A stretch of 23,977 bases of DNA from positions 1 through 23,977 of the forward strand of contig DAOVDC010000002.1 in the NCBI GenBank assembly GCA_030669695.1, read 5' to 3'. The stretch comes from Candidatus Bathyarchaeota archaeon (GTDB lineage Archaea > Thermoproteota > Bathyarchaeia > Bathyarchaeales > Bathyarchaeaceae). Positions 15,063-22,901 of the stretch are shown here, one piece after another. Made by a program: the position numbers and the translations under genes. Position 1 is the stretch's first letter. The number at the start of each line of letters is the position of its first letter. The notes under the pieces are model-generated. The model made no database searches. It had not been told where the DNA came from and saw only the letters and a list, made by a program, of their open reading frames with translations.

Positions 15063-17150
15063 TTACCTTTCCATAGAAGCTTTGCTTATGCCGGCCTCTT
15101 TCTCTACCCGTATGACGTGTTCTGCTTTCTCTGCGAACGCTTCACTGTGGGTCACAGCGATTATTTGTTCGATGGCTTTTAGGCGGGAAATGGCTTCAGC
15201 TAACCTGTCAACTGAACCGTCTTCTCTTCCTAAACTCTCTGTCGGTTCATCTAAGAGAAGTAGATAAAGCCCATGACCTGTTCTTGACTGCATAATTAGT
15301 TGGCCGAGGCCGAGGCGATAGGCGAATGCAAGCAGCGTTCGTTCTCCGCCTGAGAGGTTGGAAACTTCTCGCGCATACCCCTCCTCGCTCTTAATAATCG
15401 GCGTGTATGTTTCATCAATCTTAACAGTTAAAATTGGACCTTCCGGTCCGCTAAGGTCATCTAATACGTGTTGAACCATTCGTTCTAGGTAAGTGACGAA
15501 CTCGCTTCGCAATTTAGGTTGAATACTTCTGTAGGCGCCTCGTATATCGTCCATGACGCGGAGAAGCTTTTCAATATTCTCCATTCGTTTAATCTTTTGT
15601 TGTGCATGGTCTAAACGTTCTCTGAGGGTGTCTATTCTCAACGCGATGTCTCTCTTTCGAGTTTCCTTTATTTCTAACTTAGACTTCACAGCGGAGTATT
15701 GCTCAAATGTTGTGTCCCGAAGTTTTCGAGTAGATTCAAGTTCGTCGATGTCGAATTTGGTGATTTCTGCACGCGCAGCGTCAAGTTGACTTCGAAGCGT
15801 TTTTTCTTTCTGTTGTTTGTCTTCAAAGTCTGTGGAAAGTTTGTTTAAGGATTCATGTTCCTCTTGGATTCGCTCTTTTGTTTCTTCAATTCGAGGGGTA
15901 AGTAGTTGTAAGTTTGAGATAACGAAGTTGACGACGCTGCGTAGTCCTTCCAGTTCGTCAGAGTTCTTCTGAAGTTCAATAAGTCTGTTTTCACGTTCAG
16001 CGTTTTCTTTATCAAGTCGTTCGAGAAGGCTTTTCTTGTATTCTCCAGTGAGGTTTTGAAGGCATAGTGGGCATTTGTTTTCGGTTGTTAAGCTTGAAAT
16101 GCGCTTTTTGGAGGTTTGTGTTTCTTTTTTGGTAGCTTCCTGTTCGCCTCCAATGCTCGTCATCTGGTCTTCAAGAGTCACAAGATATTTCCTGAGCTCT
16201 TTGATTGTTTGGTCAGGTTTTAGTCCCACTTCTTGGAGCTTTTTTCGATGCGACTTCTGTTGCGCTTCTATTGATGTTAGGCGTCCTTCGAGGTCGTGGA
16301 TGAATGTTTTCTTCTTTTCGATTTCATTCGCTAACTTTGCACATGTGTCTTCAGTGTTGGCAACGTTTGCTTGTAATTCTGCTTCTCTTCTACGCAACTT
16401 GTCTGTTTGTTTTCTTAATTTCTCAAGGCTCTGAAGACGTGAAGTGGCTTCTTTGAAGGCGGTTTCGGTTTGAACAAGCTTCTTTCTCAAGTCTTCAAGT
16501 TCATTTTCAATCAGCGAAAACTCTTCAACCGACTTGTTGTACTCGGTTTGAAGCTTTTCCATTCCAACTACGTCGAAATCGCGTTCGTAGGCTCTCTTTT
16601 CACCTTGATATTCTTTTTGGAATCCAGCTAGACCGCTCCATGCGACTTCATAATCGGAAAGTCCAAACATTTGGTCCATTTTTTTCTGTCGCTGTCGCGG
16701 GGTCATGTTCAGCAGTTCTTTCAGATGCTCTTGGCGCACCCATACAACCTCGCGAAAAAGGTCTTTGTCAAGGCCGGTTAGTGCCTTCAATTGTTCAACG
16801 ACAGCTTCTCCCTTTGAGCTTGCGATCAATTTGTCCTCTTCAAAGAATTTGAGCTGTTCCATGTCTTGGCTGATGCCTTTATCATGTCTTCGAAGACCTC
16901 TTAAAATCTTGTAATTTTTTCCACTGTGAACAAAGTGCATTGTGACCTTGCCTACGTCCGCTCCTTCTCTGAGAATATAGTCGTAGCTTCTCCCGAGTGG
17001 GTCTCCGAAAAGGGCAAAATCAATGGCGTAGAGAACGGTTGACTTGCCGCGTCCCAAGCCGCCGACAAGACAGTTGAAACCTCTGGCAAATGGAACGTCC
17101 GTTTTTACGTGAGATCGAATGTTTTCAAGCTGCACGGTTTTGATTCTCAT
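15063..17150 (-). CDS. rad50: DNA double-strand break repair ATPase Rad50
   Basis: An SMC-like ATPase that partners Mre11 to tether and process DNA ends. Walker A is GGLGRGKST at 30-38. A Q-loop-like VWVRQEH lies near 135-142. Long coiled coils run from about 180 to 590 and are interrupted by the zinc hook CPLC at 360-363, which dimerises Rad50 through one zinc ion. The signature LSGGERT is near 599-605, and Walker B LLLLDE is near 630-635. At 695 residues it is shorter than the usual 850-900, so the coiled-coil arms are shortened on both sides of the hook. The D-loop reads SLGRED, with Gly where Asp is typical. The ATG overlaps the 3' end of mre11 by 26 bases, so the two are co-translated. 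Confidence 0.95.
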   Translation of the reverse strand: MRIKTVQLENIRSHVKTDVPFARGFNCLVGGLGRGKSTVLYAIDFALFGDPLGRSYDYILREGADVGKVTMHFVHSGKNYKILRGLRRHDKGISQDMEQLKFFEEDKLIASSKGEAVVEQLKALTGLDKDLFREVVWVRQEHLKELLNMTPRQRQKKMDQMFGLSDYEVAWSGLAGFQKEYQGEKRAYERDFDVVGMEKLQTEYNKSVEEFSLIENELEDLRKKLVQTETAFKEATSRLQSLEKLRKQTDKLRRREAELQANVANTEDTCAKLANEIEKKKTFIHDLEGRLTSIEAQQKSHRKKLQEVGLKPDQTIKELRKYLVTLEDQMTSIGGEQEATKKETQTSKKRISSLTTENKCPLCLQNLTGEYKKSLLERLDKENAERENRLIELQKNSDELEGLRSVVNFVISNLQLLTPRIEETKERIQEEHESLNKLSTDFEDKQQKEKTLRSQLDAARAEITKFDIDELESTRKLRDTTFEQYSAVKSKLEIKETRKRDIALRIDTLRERLDHAQQKIKRMENIEKLLRVMDDIRGAYRSIQPKLRSEFVTYLERMVQHVLDDLSGPEGPILTVKIDETYTPIIKSEEGYAREVSNLSGGERTLLAFAYRLGLGQLIMQSRTGHGLYLLLLDEPTESLGREDGSVDRLAEAISRLKAIEQIIAVTHSEAFAEKAEHVIRVEKEAGISKASMER

Positions 17151-18372
17151 GAGTGAAAGCCTCCAACGTTTCCTTCACCTTTTTTTCTTCTTTTCCCACT
17201 AACGGTTCAAGGAGGTCAACGGCGAGTCTTGCCGCTCTTTCAGCTTCTTCCTGAGCGTAGCGGTCACGGAAGATTTCGAAAAAGTATTCGAACGCCTTCG
17301 TTTTGAGGTCTTTCAATTCGCCTTCGAATATGGAGCGGATTAGCTCTTCAGTGATTTCTGTTTCTCTTAACCGAACAAGTGGGTGTACAGTGAGCGCCCT
17401 TCTCGCCGCATTTCTGATCTTGGTGATGTCGATCTCTCCGCGTCCAGCTTCGACTGGCAACGCTCCCTTCAATATAGGTACAATTACTGCTCCAGCTTCA
17501 TCGGCCTCTTTTACTGCTTGTACCGCCATCTTGGTTATTTTTTGCGGAGTTGAGCCCGTGTAGTCACGTTCCAAGATGATGAATCGACGTGGAGTTTCAA
17601 GCTTGACGCGATGGAGTTTAGCTACTCCTTTTTGGTTTACTTTAATGTGGTAGAAGCCCTTGTCGACCTTAGCATCGTCGTGGCTGACCGTTTCTGTGCA
17701 GCCGCTGTAGACGAGAAGACCGTTTTTGAAGGGCATCTTAGCTGGCTTGTGAATGTGACCGCCTGCATAATAGTTGAAGCCGTCGGGAAGCATTTCAGGT
17801 GAAGCTTCGGCTTCCATTTGCGGGGGGGTCAGGCGGGGGATGTCGAGAGCCATGTGGAAAACGAAGATGTTGAAGCTGGAGGGGTCAGGCGCGGGCTTGT
17901 TCTGTTCTAGAAAGATGGGTAGTTGTTCCTCAGTTCTTCCTCTTGTTCGAAAATTAGGGATGCCATATACGTAGCAGTTCTTGTTTCGCCAAGAAGCGCT
18001 CTCATGACGGGGCAAATAACGAATCAAGCCTGCACTGTCCAACGGATTAAGAATGGTTCCTGTAATCATGTTTGGCGCGGAGTCGTGAGAGCCGTCTACT
18101 GCAAGCGCGGGTATTCCAGCCTCTTTTAGTCGCCTGAAATTGGTTATGGCGTTTTCAAGGGTGATATTGGTGGGACGAGCGCGGTGAAATATGTCTCCTG
18201 CGATAATCGTGAACTCAGGCTTTAACTCGATGGTTTTGTCAACCACTTCTCGAAATGTTGCGTTAAAATCTTCACGCCGTACATCCAGATTATACTGTGC
18301 ATAGCCTAAATGTAGATCAGCCACGTGAACAAAACTGAAAGGCTTCATCTGTTTCTTTCGCTGCTTCACCAC
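17125..18372 (-). CDS. mre11: DNA double-strand break repair nuclease Mre11
   Basis: A manganese-dependent endo/exonuclease that works with Rad50 to open and resect DNA ends. The calcineurin-like phosphoesterase motifs are in order: ADLHLG (D19, H21), AGDIFH (59-63), DGSHD (93-97), FHMAL with H173, and GGHIHK (204-209). The third motif is GSHD rather than the textbook GNHD/E; the catalytic His is kept but the metal-ligand Asn is Ser. The capping domain and Rad50-binding C-terminal helices follow to residue 415. The frame opens with two GTG codons behind a GGGAGAG box; an internal ATG at residue 9 is also possible. It overlaps rad50 downstream. The identity is certain; the effect of the Asn-to-Ser change is not. 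Confidence 0.96.
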   Translation of the reverse strand: MVKQRKKQMKPFSFVHVADLHLGYAQYNLDVRREDFNATFREVVDKTIELKPEFTIIAGDIFHRARPTNITLENAITNFRRLKEAGIPALAVDGSHDSAPNMITGTILNPLDSAGLIRYLPRHESASWRNKNCYVYGIPNFRTRGRTEEQLPIFLEQNKPAPDPSSFNIFVFHMALDIPRLTPPQMEAEASPEMLPDGFNYYAGGHIHKPAKMPFKNGLLVYSGCTETVSHDDAKVDKGFYHIKVNQKGVAKLHRVKLETPRRFIILERDYTGSTPQKITKMAVQAVKEADEAGAVIVPILKGALPVEAGRGEIDITKIRNAARRALTVHPLVRLRETEITEELIRSIFEGELKDLKTKAFEYFFEIFRDRYAQEEAERAARLAVDLLEPLVGKEEKKVKETLEAFTHENQNRAA

Positions 18373-18453
18373 TAACTCTCCCGAACTTTAATTAGACAAA
18401 TCGCTTTTTAAGTGTAAGAGATCGGTGAAGATATTGTTGTCGGAGGCTTGGAT

Positions 18454-18894
18454 TTGAGACGTGAATATCCTACTCAGCCTATTGTGGGCGTTGGAGCGGT
18501 CATTGTGGACGAGGGTAAGCTTCTTCTGGTCAAGAGGGGAGTGGAGCCTGGAAAAGGCAAATGGAGTATTCCAGGCGGAGCGGTGGAACTTGGAGAAAAG
18601 GTTCGAGACGCCGTTGTACGGGAGGCTGAGGAAGAGAGTGGGTTGAAAGTTGAGATTGTAATTGATAGACCTTTGGATACGGTTGATAACATCATGATGG
18701 ATGAAAATAAACGGCTTCAATACCACTACATTCTGCTACAATTTTTAATTCGCCCTAAAAGTGGAACCCCAAAGTCGGGAGGCGACGTATTAGACGCAAA
18801 ATGGGTTTCCCTAGATGAAGTGGAAACCTATGACTTAACAACCTCCTTCCGTTCTTTCTTCAAAAGACATCGAAACGAGCTAGAAGGATTCTAG
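18454..18894 (+). CDS. NUDIX hydrolase
   Basis: A pyrophosphohydrolase of about 146 residues that cleaves a nucleoside diphosphate linked to another moiety. The Nudix box is complete: GAVELGEKVRDAVV followed by REAEEESGL, matching Gx5Ex7REUxEExGU. The flanking strands VGVGAVIVDEGKLLLVKRG and VLDAKWVSLDEVE are typical of MutT or ADP-ribose pyrophosphatase types. TTG at 18454 is chosen since GGAGG (18442-18446) is seven bases upstream; TTG at 18448 is too close to it. It is the only plus-strand gene in the resection cluster. Its TAG stop lies in the palindrome CTAG that is also the stop of herA on the other strand. Sanitising damaged nucleotides near repair genes is an inference from position only. 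Confidence 0.93.
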   Translation: MRREYPTQPIVGVGAVIVDEGKLLLVKRGVEPGKGKWSIPGGAVELGEKVRDAVVREAEEESGLKVEIVIDRPLDTVDNIMMDENKRLQYHYILLQFLIRPKSGTPKSGGDVLDAKWVSLDEVETYDLTTSFRSFFKRHRNELEGF

Positions 18895-20345
18895 TTCTTA
18901 TCTGTGAAAAATAGTCTTGTTTGCCCCATTGTTTGAATGTCAAGAGCTTTCACCTTCACTACGATAGGGAAGTCTTTTACAACTTTTCCAAGAACGAGGC
19001 AATGATGTGGCAATAGGTCTCGTGCAACCGACTTGACGGTTTCAGCGTCAACCTTGGCAGCTCTTGACACTGCCTCAAGGTCATGTTCGTTGGTGAAGTT
19101 GAAGAGGAATATATTGTCTGCTTGGCGATAGATGTTCTCTCGAATGGTGTTAGGTTGATTAGTCACAAAGGTTGTGAAAACTCCGAAGTGGCGCATTCTC
19201 GTAACAATGTCGTCCCAATAGGTTTCACGCAGGTAAAGATGAGCCTCCTCAGCAAACAGAAATACTGCTCTCAACTTCCGCTGAGTCAGAAGTTCCACAA
19301 GTTTTCCAAGCATAAACTCTACCACGACTTGCCGATCAATCGAAGAAATGTCTTGTAGGTTTATGATCAATGCTCCGCCACTCTGCATGCTGTGAAAGTT
19401 TTCCTCAAGACTTGTTGCTTCTGCATGGTTGTCGGTGAAAAACCCAGAGTTTAACAGGCTGTAGTAACGAGAATTAAGTGCATTTCGCACATGCAGGTTG
19501 CACTGTCGATTTCTAATAGTCTCGCCTAGTTCATGCATCGTAAGCGTGTCGCGGTTTTTTAGAAATCGCCATATGCGTCGAAACTCTCGTGCCGAGGTGC
19601 CTGGCAGGTCAAGCGCGTGGAAGAGGATGTTCATCATAACGCGCAGGTTCGTCTGTGCCAATGTTATTTTGAAGTTGTCGCCTGGGGTGAGCACTCGAAC
19701 CTTTTTGTTGTACTCGTTTTTTTCGCCGTTTGACGAGAAACCTAGGCGGGTGTATTCGCCGTTTAGGTCTAGAACTACAACTGGGGCTCCATAGTCTATG
19801 AGGCTGAGGACGAGGAGTTTGGAGAGGTGAGATTTTCCGGTTTCCTTCTTTCCGGTCACTATGTTGAGTTTGCCGTCAAGCATGTGAGCGTCAATTGTGA
19901 TGGAAGATGATTCTCTTGTTTCGCCAAGGTTGATAGGACGGCTTTTGCTGATTTTTGCTTGTGCTAGCAAAGAAGCCACGGGAAGTTTTTTGATGTTTGA
20001 TTGGGAGCGTGAAGGGAGCCATGCTGTGTTTATGCTTAGTTTTCCGTTTTGTATGGTTCCTCGGATTTTGCAGACAAGCATTCGTGCGTCTTGGATGTAA
20101 GTTATGTGTGGGGCTACTTCCAGCGGGTCGAGGTTTTCTCCGTAGACATGTTGGTTGTCTGTGGAGTTTCTTAGGAGTTCTTCTAGGATGCCGGGAATGT
20201 TGGCAAATTGGATGTCGATTACTTGTGTGACGAGGCTTCTGTTGTGTTTAGAGTCTTGTATGAGGAGGTATTCTCCCTTTTCGATGTCCTCGGTTGGAAA
20301 GCTTAGGATTTGGATAGTGTTGCCTTCTTTTCTGTAAAGTCGCAT
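18891..20345 (-). CDS. herA: HerA DNA translocase/helicase
   Basis: A hexameric FtsK/VirB4-like ATPase that with NurA resects DNA ends in archaea. The N-terminal about 130 residues form a beta barrel (HAS-type) domain. Walker A is GKKETGKSH with K171; the next strand VVVLDLNGEYTRLG is characteristic of HerA. Walker B is VFLFAEEAHLY near 361-371, with E366-E367. VFTTFVTNQP is the sensor-like strand after the arginine region. At 484 residues it has the normal length. It begins three bases after the nurA stop, with an AGAGG box inside the end of nurA, so the two are coupled. Its stop codon shares CTAG with the convergent NUDIX gene. The assignment is firm. Confidence 0.93.
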   Translation of the reverse strand: MRLYRKEGNTIQILSFPTEDIEKGEYLLIQDSKHNRSLVTQVIDIQFANIPGILEELLRNSTDNQHVYGENLDPLEVAPHITYIQDARMLVCKIRGTIQNGKLSINTAWLPSRSQSNIKKLPVASLLAQAKISKSRPINLGETRESSSITIDAHMLDGKLNIVTGKKETGKSHLSKLLVLSLIDYGAPVVVLDLNGEYTRLGFSSNGEKNEYNKKVRVLTPGDNFKITLAQTNLRVMMNILFHALDLPGTSAREFRRIWRFLKNRDTLTMHELGETIRNRQCNLHVRNALNSRYYSLLNSGFFTDNHAEATSLEENFHSMQSGGALIINLQDISSIDRQVVVEFMLGKLVELLTQRKLRAVFLFAEEAHLYLRETYWDDIVTRMRHFGVFTTFVTNQPNTIRENIYRQADNIFLFNFTNEHDLEAVSRAAKVDAETVKSVARDLLPHHCLVLGKVVKDFPIVVKVKALDIQTMGQTRLFFTDKN

Positions 20346-20348
20346 CGG

Positions 20349-21449
20349 CTAGGCCTCTGGGCCTTTTCCGTATGGTCCAAATAGTAGTCGGCGTAGATTG
20401 GGTCGTGTGACGATTTTTAGTCCGTATGTTTGGGCTATGAACCGTTGTATGCCTATGACTTCGTTGGCTGTGAATGTGGAGTATATGTGTGCCAAGCGTA
20501 GGGTTTCAGGGTAGCCTTGAAGGAGTATGTCGTTTCCAAGAAGCTTCTGTGCCGCTGCTATTCCTTGTTCGCTGGGGATGTTTTTGTCTATGTCTAGTCG
20601 AAATGAACAACCGCCGTTTGTGAGTTTTGCGATGTAGATGTTTCCTAGGAAGCGAATAGGAGTAGACGAATGAAGCGGGTAGTGATTGATTTGGATTAGG
20701 CGTGGCGGAGGAGTTTTTGTGGTTAGGTCTGTGAGTCTGTGACCGCCAAGTCTCAGCGTGGTGGTTTTTGTGAACGCCAGAACTGTGTTGAGGCGGTTTC
20801 TTGCAATTTCTAAGAGTTGTGAAAGAACTTTTGTTGGGTTGTCTGGGGTTCCTGCTGTTAGTGATCCGTCCCAGAGTATGATGTTGTCGTGTGAGCTGGT
20901 GGATATGCTCATTTGTAGCCAGCGTTCGAGTAGGTTGCTTATCCGATTTTGCATGTTGAGTAGGTTTGGGCCGACTATGTCTTTTGGTGGTGTTTGAAAG
21001 TAGTATTGTCGGAATAGATGGTATATTTCCCGTCTGTTTTGTTCAGTTATGTGGAAAGGGAAAGGTCCGAGGCGGAGGTATCGGTATTGGCGGCTCTGTC
21101 TCCAGACTATGGCGGCTCTTATGGCTGTGAGGATGCCTGTTTCGGTTTCGCCTAGTTTTATGTTTGACACATCAATGGCGGTGATTGTTGTGGGTTGCGG
21201 GAGGGGTTTTAACGGGATTGACCGTAGAGTGGGTGGACTGTAATCCAAAAGAGTTGGCTCGGTCGAGTCAGTGTTTTCTGTTATTGAATTGAAAAGATTT
21301 GTTTCAATAGGATGGAATTGTTCCAAGTTTAGGTTTTTCATGGATTTGAGGCTTAGTTCGATGAAGTTTTGTGGTAGTTGCAGGTCTTGGACTGCGTTAG
21401 GAAAATTATATTTTGGTGTTGTTGCATATGGTAGTTGTTCAATCAACAA
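20349..21449 (-). CDS. nurA: NurA 5'-to-3' nuclease
   Basis: The nuclease partner of HerA; RNase H-like fold with manganese-dependent activity on single- and double-stranded DNA. At 366 residues it is a normal length. The first catalytic motif is AIDVSN with D93, and the later acidic motif is LWDGSL with D194. GGCSFRLDIDK near the C-terminus and NEVIGIQRFI in the final helix also fit the family. The start is TTG at 21449 (a second TTG follows directly). A TTAAATAC element about 35 bases upstream on the minus strand gives a short leader. It is divergent from the gene at 21532. Gene order nurA-herA-(NUDIX)-mre11-rad50 is the familiar archaeal end-resection cluster. Confidence 0.9.
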   Translation of the reverse strand: MLIEQLPYATTPKYNFPNAVQDLQLPQNFIELSLKSMKNLNLEQFHPIETNLFNSITENTDSTEPTLLDYSPPTLRSIPLKPLPQPTTITAIDVSNIKLGETETGILTAIRAAIVWRQSRQYRYLRLGPFPFHITEQNRREIYHLFRQYYFQTPPKDIVGPNLLNMQNRISNLLERWLQMSISTSSHDNIILWDGSLTAGTPDNPTKVLSQLLEIARNRLNTVLAFTKTTTLRLGGHRLTDLTTKTPPPRLIQINHYPLHSSTPIRFLGNIYIAKLTNGGCSFRLDIDKNIPSEQGIAAAQKLLGNDILLQGYPETLRLAHIYSTFTANEVIGIQRFIAQTYGLKIVTRPNLRRLLFGPYGKGPEA

Positions 21450-21531
21450 GATTCACCAATAACAATTGATAGATGTGAAAAAGTATTTAAGTGTTGTGCA
21501 TGTGCATAATGCTCAATACAATAAACAATAA
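21450..21531. promoter_or_regulatory. Divergent promoter region of nurA and the 139-aa gene
   Basis: The 82-base gap contains GTATTTAAGTG near 21483-21493, which reads as a TATA box on both strands (TATTTAAG forward, TTAAATAC reverse). Just downstream in the plus direction is TGTGCATGTGCATAA (21496-21510), two GTGCAT units related to the (ATGC)n tracts of the region beyond 22 kb. A protein bound there would sit at the plus-strand transcription start. No ribosome binding site precedes either start. Confidence 0.45.
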
Positions 21532-21951
21532 GTGAACGATATGACAGAACCAGAACAAGAGAAGCGTACCATACGGGTGAAGATGAAAATTGGAGATTTA
21601 GAATTCGAGTTCGAAGGCAATCCAAATGAAGTACAAGCAACAATTGAAAACACTCTTTCTACAATAACAAAACATGAATATGCAAGGAAGTTGGCCACAA
21701 CACCAGAGCGGGCTGTTCCGCGAGCTGAAACTTGTAAGGGCGTTATTCACAGGCTTTGGAGTGAAGGATGGTTTGCTTCCACTCGTAGTCTAGGCGAGGT
21801 GCATGGTGAGATGGCTCGGAAGGGTTTTCATTATGACCGTACTGCAGTGGCGCATGCGTTGATTGACCTCGTTAAGGATAATGTTTTGACTAGGGATGGT
21901 AGACCACGACGGTACAGGTATGCTCAGAAGAGACCGCCAACTATCAAGTAA
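21532..21951 (+). CDS. Putative winged-helix-like protein, 139 aa
   Basis: I do not recognise a named family. The N-terminus is acidic, followed by a beta pair (IRVKMKIGDLEFEFEGNP) and a helix (EVQATIENTLSTIT). The C-terminal about 75 residues look like a helix-turn-helix with a wing. They comprise helix VIHRLWSEGWFAS, helix LGEVHGEMARKG, helix DRTAVAHALIDLVKDN and a basic beta turn LTRDGRPRRYRY. DNA binding is likely from this shape and the basic wing. Start is GTG at 21532 or ATG at 21541; no ribosome binding site favours either. It is divergent from nurA across a shared promoter region, so it could regulate the resection operon, or itself. A 35-bp repeat begins three bases after its stop. 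Confidence 0.72.
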   Translation: MNDMTEPEQEKRTIRVKMKIGDLEFEFEGNPNEVQATIENTLSTITKHEYARKLATTPERAVPRAETCKGVIHRLWSEGWFASTRSLGEVHGEMARKGFHYDRTAVAHALIDLVKDNVLTRDGRPRRYRYAQKRPPTIK

Positions 21952-21954
21952 CCT

Positions 21955-21989
21955 AAAGTTTGCTTATTACCGTTGTTCATTAAATATAA
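21955..21989 (+). repeat. 35-bp direct repeat, copy 1
   Basis: Begins AAAGTTTGCTTATTACCG and ends with TATA-like AAATATAA. It matches 22711-22745 at 32 of 35 positions (differences at repeat positions 14, 19 and 28). The two copies bracket the Lrp-type gene. The TATA-like end suggests a duplicated promoter; flanking repeats from insertion of a cassette are an alternative. Confidence 0.8.
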
Positions 21990-22013
21990 TCTAGACAAGA
22001 ATTCTTCAGTATT

Positions 22014-22026
22014 TGCATGCATGCAT
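22014..22026. repeat. (ATGC)n palindromic tract, site 1
   Basis: TGCATGCATGCAT, about 25 bases after the TATA-like end of repeat copy 1. One of seven such tracts between 22.0 and 23.85 kb. It is a self-complementary, alternating purine-pyrimidine tract. Confidence 0.75.
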
Positions 22027-22059
22027 AACTAAGGAAAAATAGAAGGTTATCCTCTCAGA

Positions 22060-22081
22060 CATGAACTCTGCAAAATTCATG
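22060..22081. repeat. Hairpin at the 3' end of the Lrp-type gene
   Basis: CATGAA (22060-22065) pairs with TTCATG (22076-22081) around a ten-base loop, just past the stop of the minus-strand Lrp-type gene. A T5 run follows on the minus strand about 20-25 bases further. It may be a weak terminator. Confidence 0.35.
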
Positions 22082-22083
22082 GG

Positions 22084-22605
22084 CTATTGGTATTTTTTTA
22101 TGTAATCTGCCAAATATTTGAGGGTTAAATGCCTCAGGACTTTGTCACTCTTAAGGCTGATAATGAAACTGTCATATTTCGCTGTATACTGCCCACAATC
22201 CTTTTCGAAGTCCGTCCTGAAGTTTACAAAATCAGAATAGTCTCTGTGGACTGTAACAGTCATCCTACTAAAGCCGCAGCCCTGTCCAGAAGAGGCAAAG
22301 ATGATGTTGGGATGTTTTGAAAGAAATTTATTCATTTTTTTCATGAAATCGTTCATCTGACTGAGTGTTTCGTATCCTTCAGGCTTCCACTGGACAAAAT
22401 GGAGAGCCACGATTTCCATCCCCAATTTCGAAAAGTTTGGAATCGCAGTGTAATCAATTGAAAGTTCCTTTTCCATTTTGGCTCTTCTTCTGGTGACAGT
22501 GGGCTGAGAGACTCCAATGATTTCAGCCAGTTTCCTGTCACTTATTTTGGAGTTTTTCATCAACCCCGAGAGAATCTTCAAGTCAATATCTTTTATTTTC
22601 GTCAT
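22084..22605 (-). CDS. Lrp/AsnC-type transcription regulator
   Basis: A 173-residue DNA-binding protein. The N-terminal AsnC-type helix-turn-helix is clear: DIDLKILSGLMKNSKISDRK, then LAEIIGVSQPTVTRRRAKME. The rest (MEIVALHFVQWKPEGYETL, then SSGQGCGFSRMTVTVHRDYS) is alpha/beta but is not an obvious RAM ligand domain, so its effector is unknown. ATG at 22605 has no ribosome binding site; a CATAAAAAC element lies about 35 bases upstream (22637-22645), implying a nearly leaderless message. It is alone on its strand, flanked by two 35-bp direct repeats and by (ATGC)n tracts. It could bind these palindromes; this is untested inference. Confidence 0.88.
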   Translation of the reverse strand: MTKIKDIDLKILSGLMKNSKISDRKLAEIIGVSQPTVTRRRAKMEKELSIDYTAIPNFSKLGMEIVALHFVQWKPEGYETLSQMNDFMKKMNKFLSKHPNIIFASSGQGCGFSRMTVTVHRDYSDFVNFRTDFEKDCGQYTAKYDSFIISLKSDKVLRHLTLKYLADYIKKYQ

Positions 22606-22702
22606 ATCGCATCATTTATCATATCTTCTCTTAAGTGTTTTTATGACTTATGGAAGAAACTTCTAATGTTGAAACCTCTAAAAATAATGTATATCTAAAT
22701 CC

Positions 22703-22711
22703 ATGCATGCA
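22703..22711. repeat. (ATGC)n palindromic tract, site 2
   Basis: ATGCATGCA directly abutting the 5' end of repeat copy 2, about 100 bases upstream of the Lrp-type gene start on its side. Confidence 0.7.
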
Positions 22712-22745
22712 AAGTTTGCTTATCACCGATGTTCATTGAATATAA
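22711..22745 (+). repeat. 35-bp direct repeat, copy 2, promoter-like
   Basis: Begins AAAGTTTGCTTATCACCG and matches copy 1 at 32 of 35 bases. The end runs into GAATATAAAATAT (22738-22750), a good TATA box that would start transcription near 22770. The leader would be about 130 bases long before the frameshifted gene at 22902. A 6-bp hairpin AACATT/AATGTT (22768-22785) falls at the expected 5' end of that RNA. Confidence 0.7.
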
Positions 22746-22828
22746 AATATCAGTATGGTTAAGTTGTAACATTGGTTTTAATGTTGAATTTGGTATAAGA
22801 AAGCTTCAGCAAAATTAGTTCTCTTTCT

Positions 22829-22842
22829 TGCATGCATGCATG
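22829..22842. repeat. (ATGC)n palindromic tract, site 3
   Basis: TGCATGCATGCATG, immediately before AAAGGAGG (22845-22852). Its last ATG (22840) opens an 11-codon frame ending at 22875, in competition with the TTG leader frame at 22862. Confidence 0.75.
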
Positions 22843-22861
22843 GGAAAGGAGGTTTATCAAA

Positions 22862-22897
22862 TTGTCATTGACTAGAAACCTGTTGGTAAGGAGGTGA
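22862..22897 (+). CDS. Possible 11-residue leader peptide
   Basis: TTG at 22862 lies nine bases after AAAGGAGG (22845-22852) and encodes MSLTRNLLVRR. Its last codons and stop (AGG AGG TGA) are the ribosome binding site of the next gene (AAGGAGGTG, 22888-22896). Translation of the leader would cover that site, so it may couple or attenuate the downstream gene. The arrangement is seen; expression is inferred. Confidence 0.35.
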   Translation: MSLTRNLLVRR

Positions 22898-22901
22898 ATA
22901 T

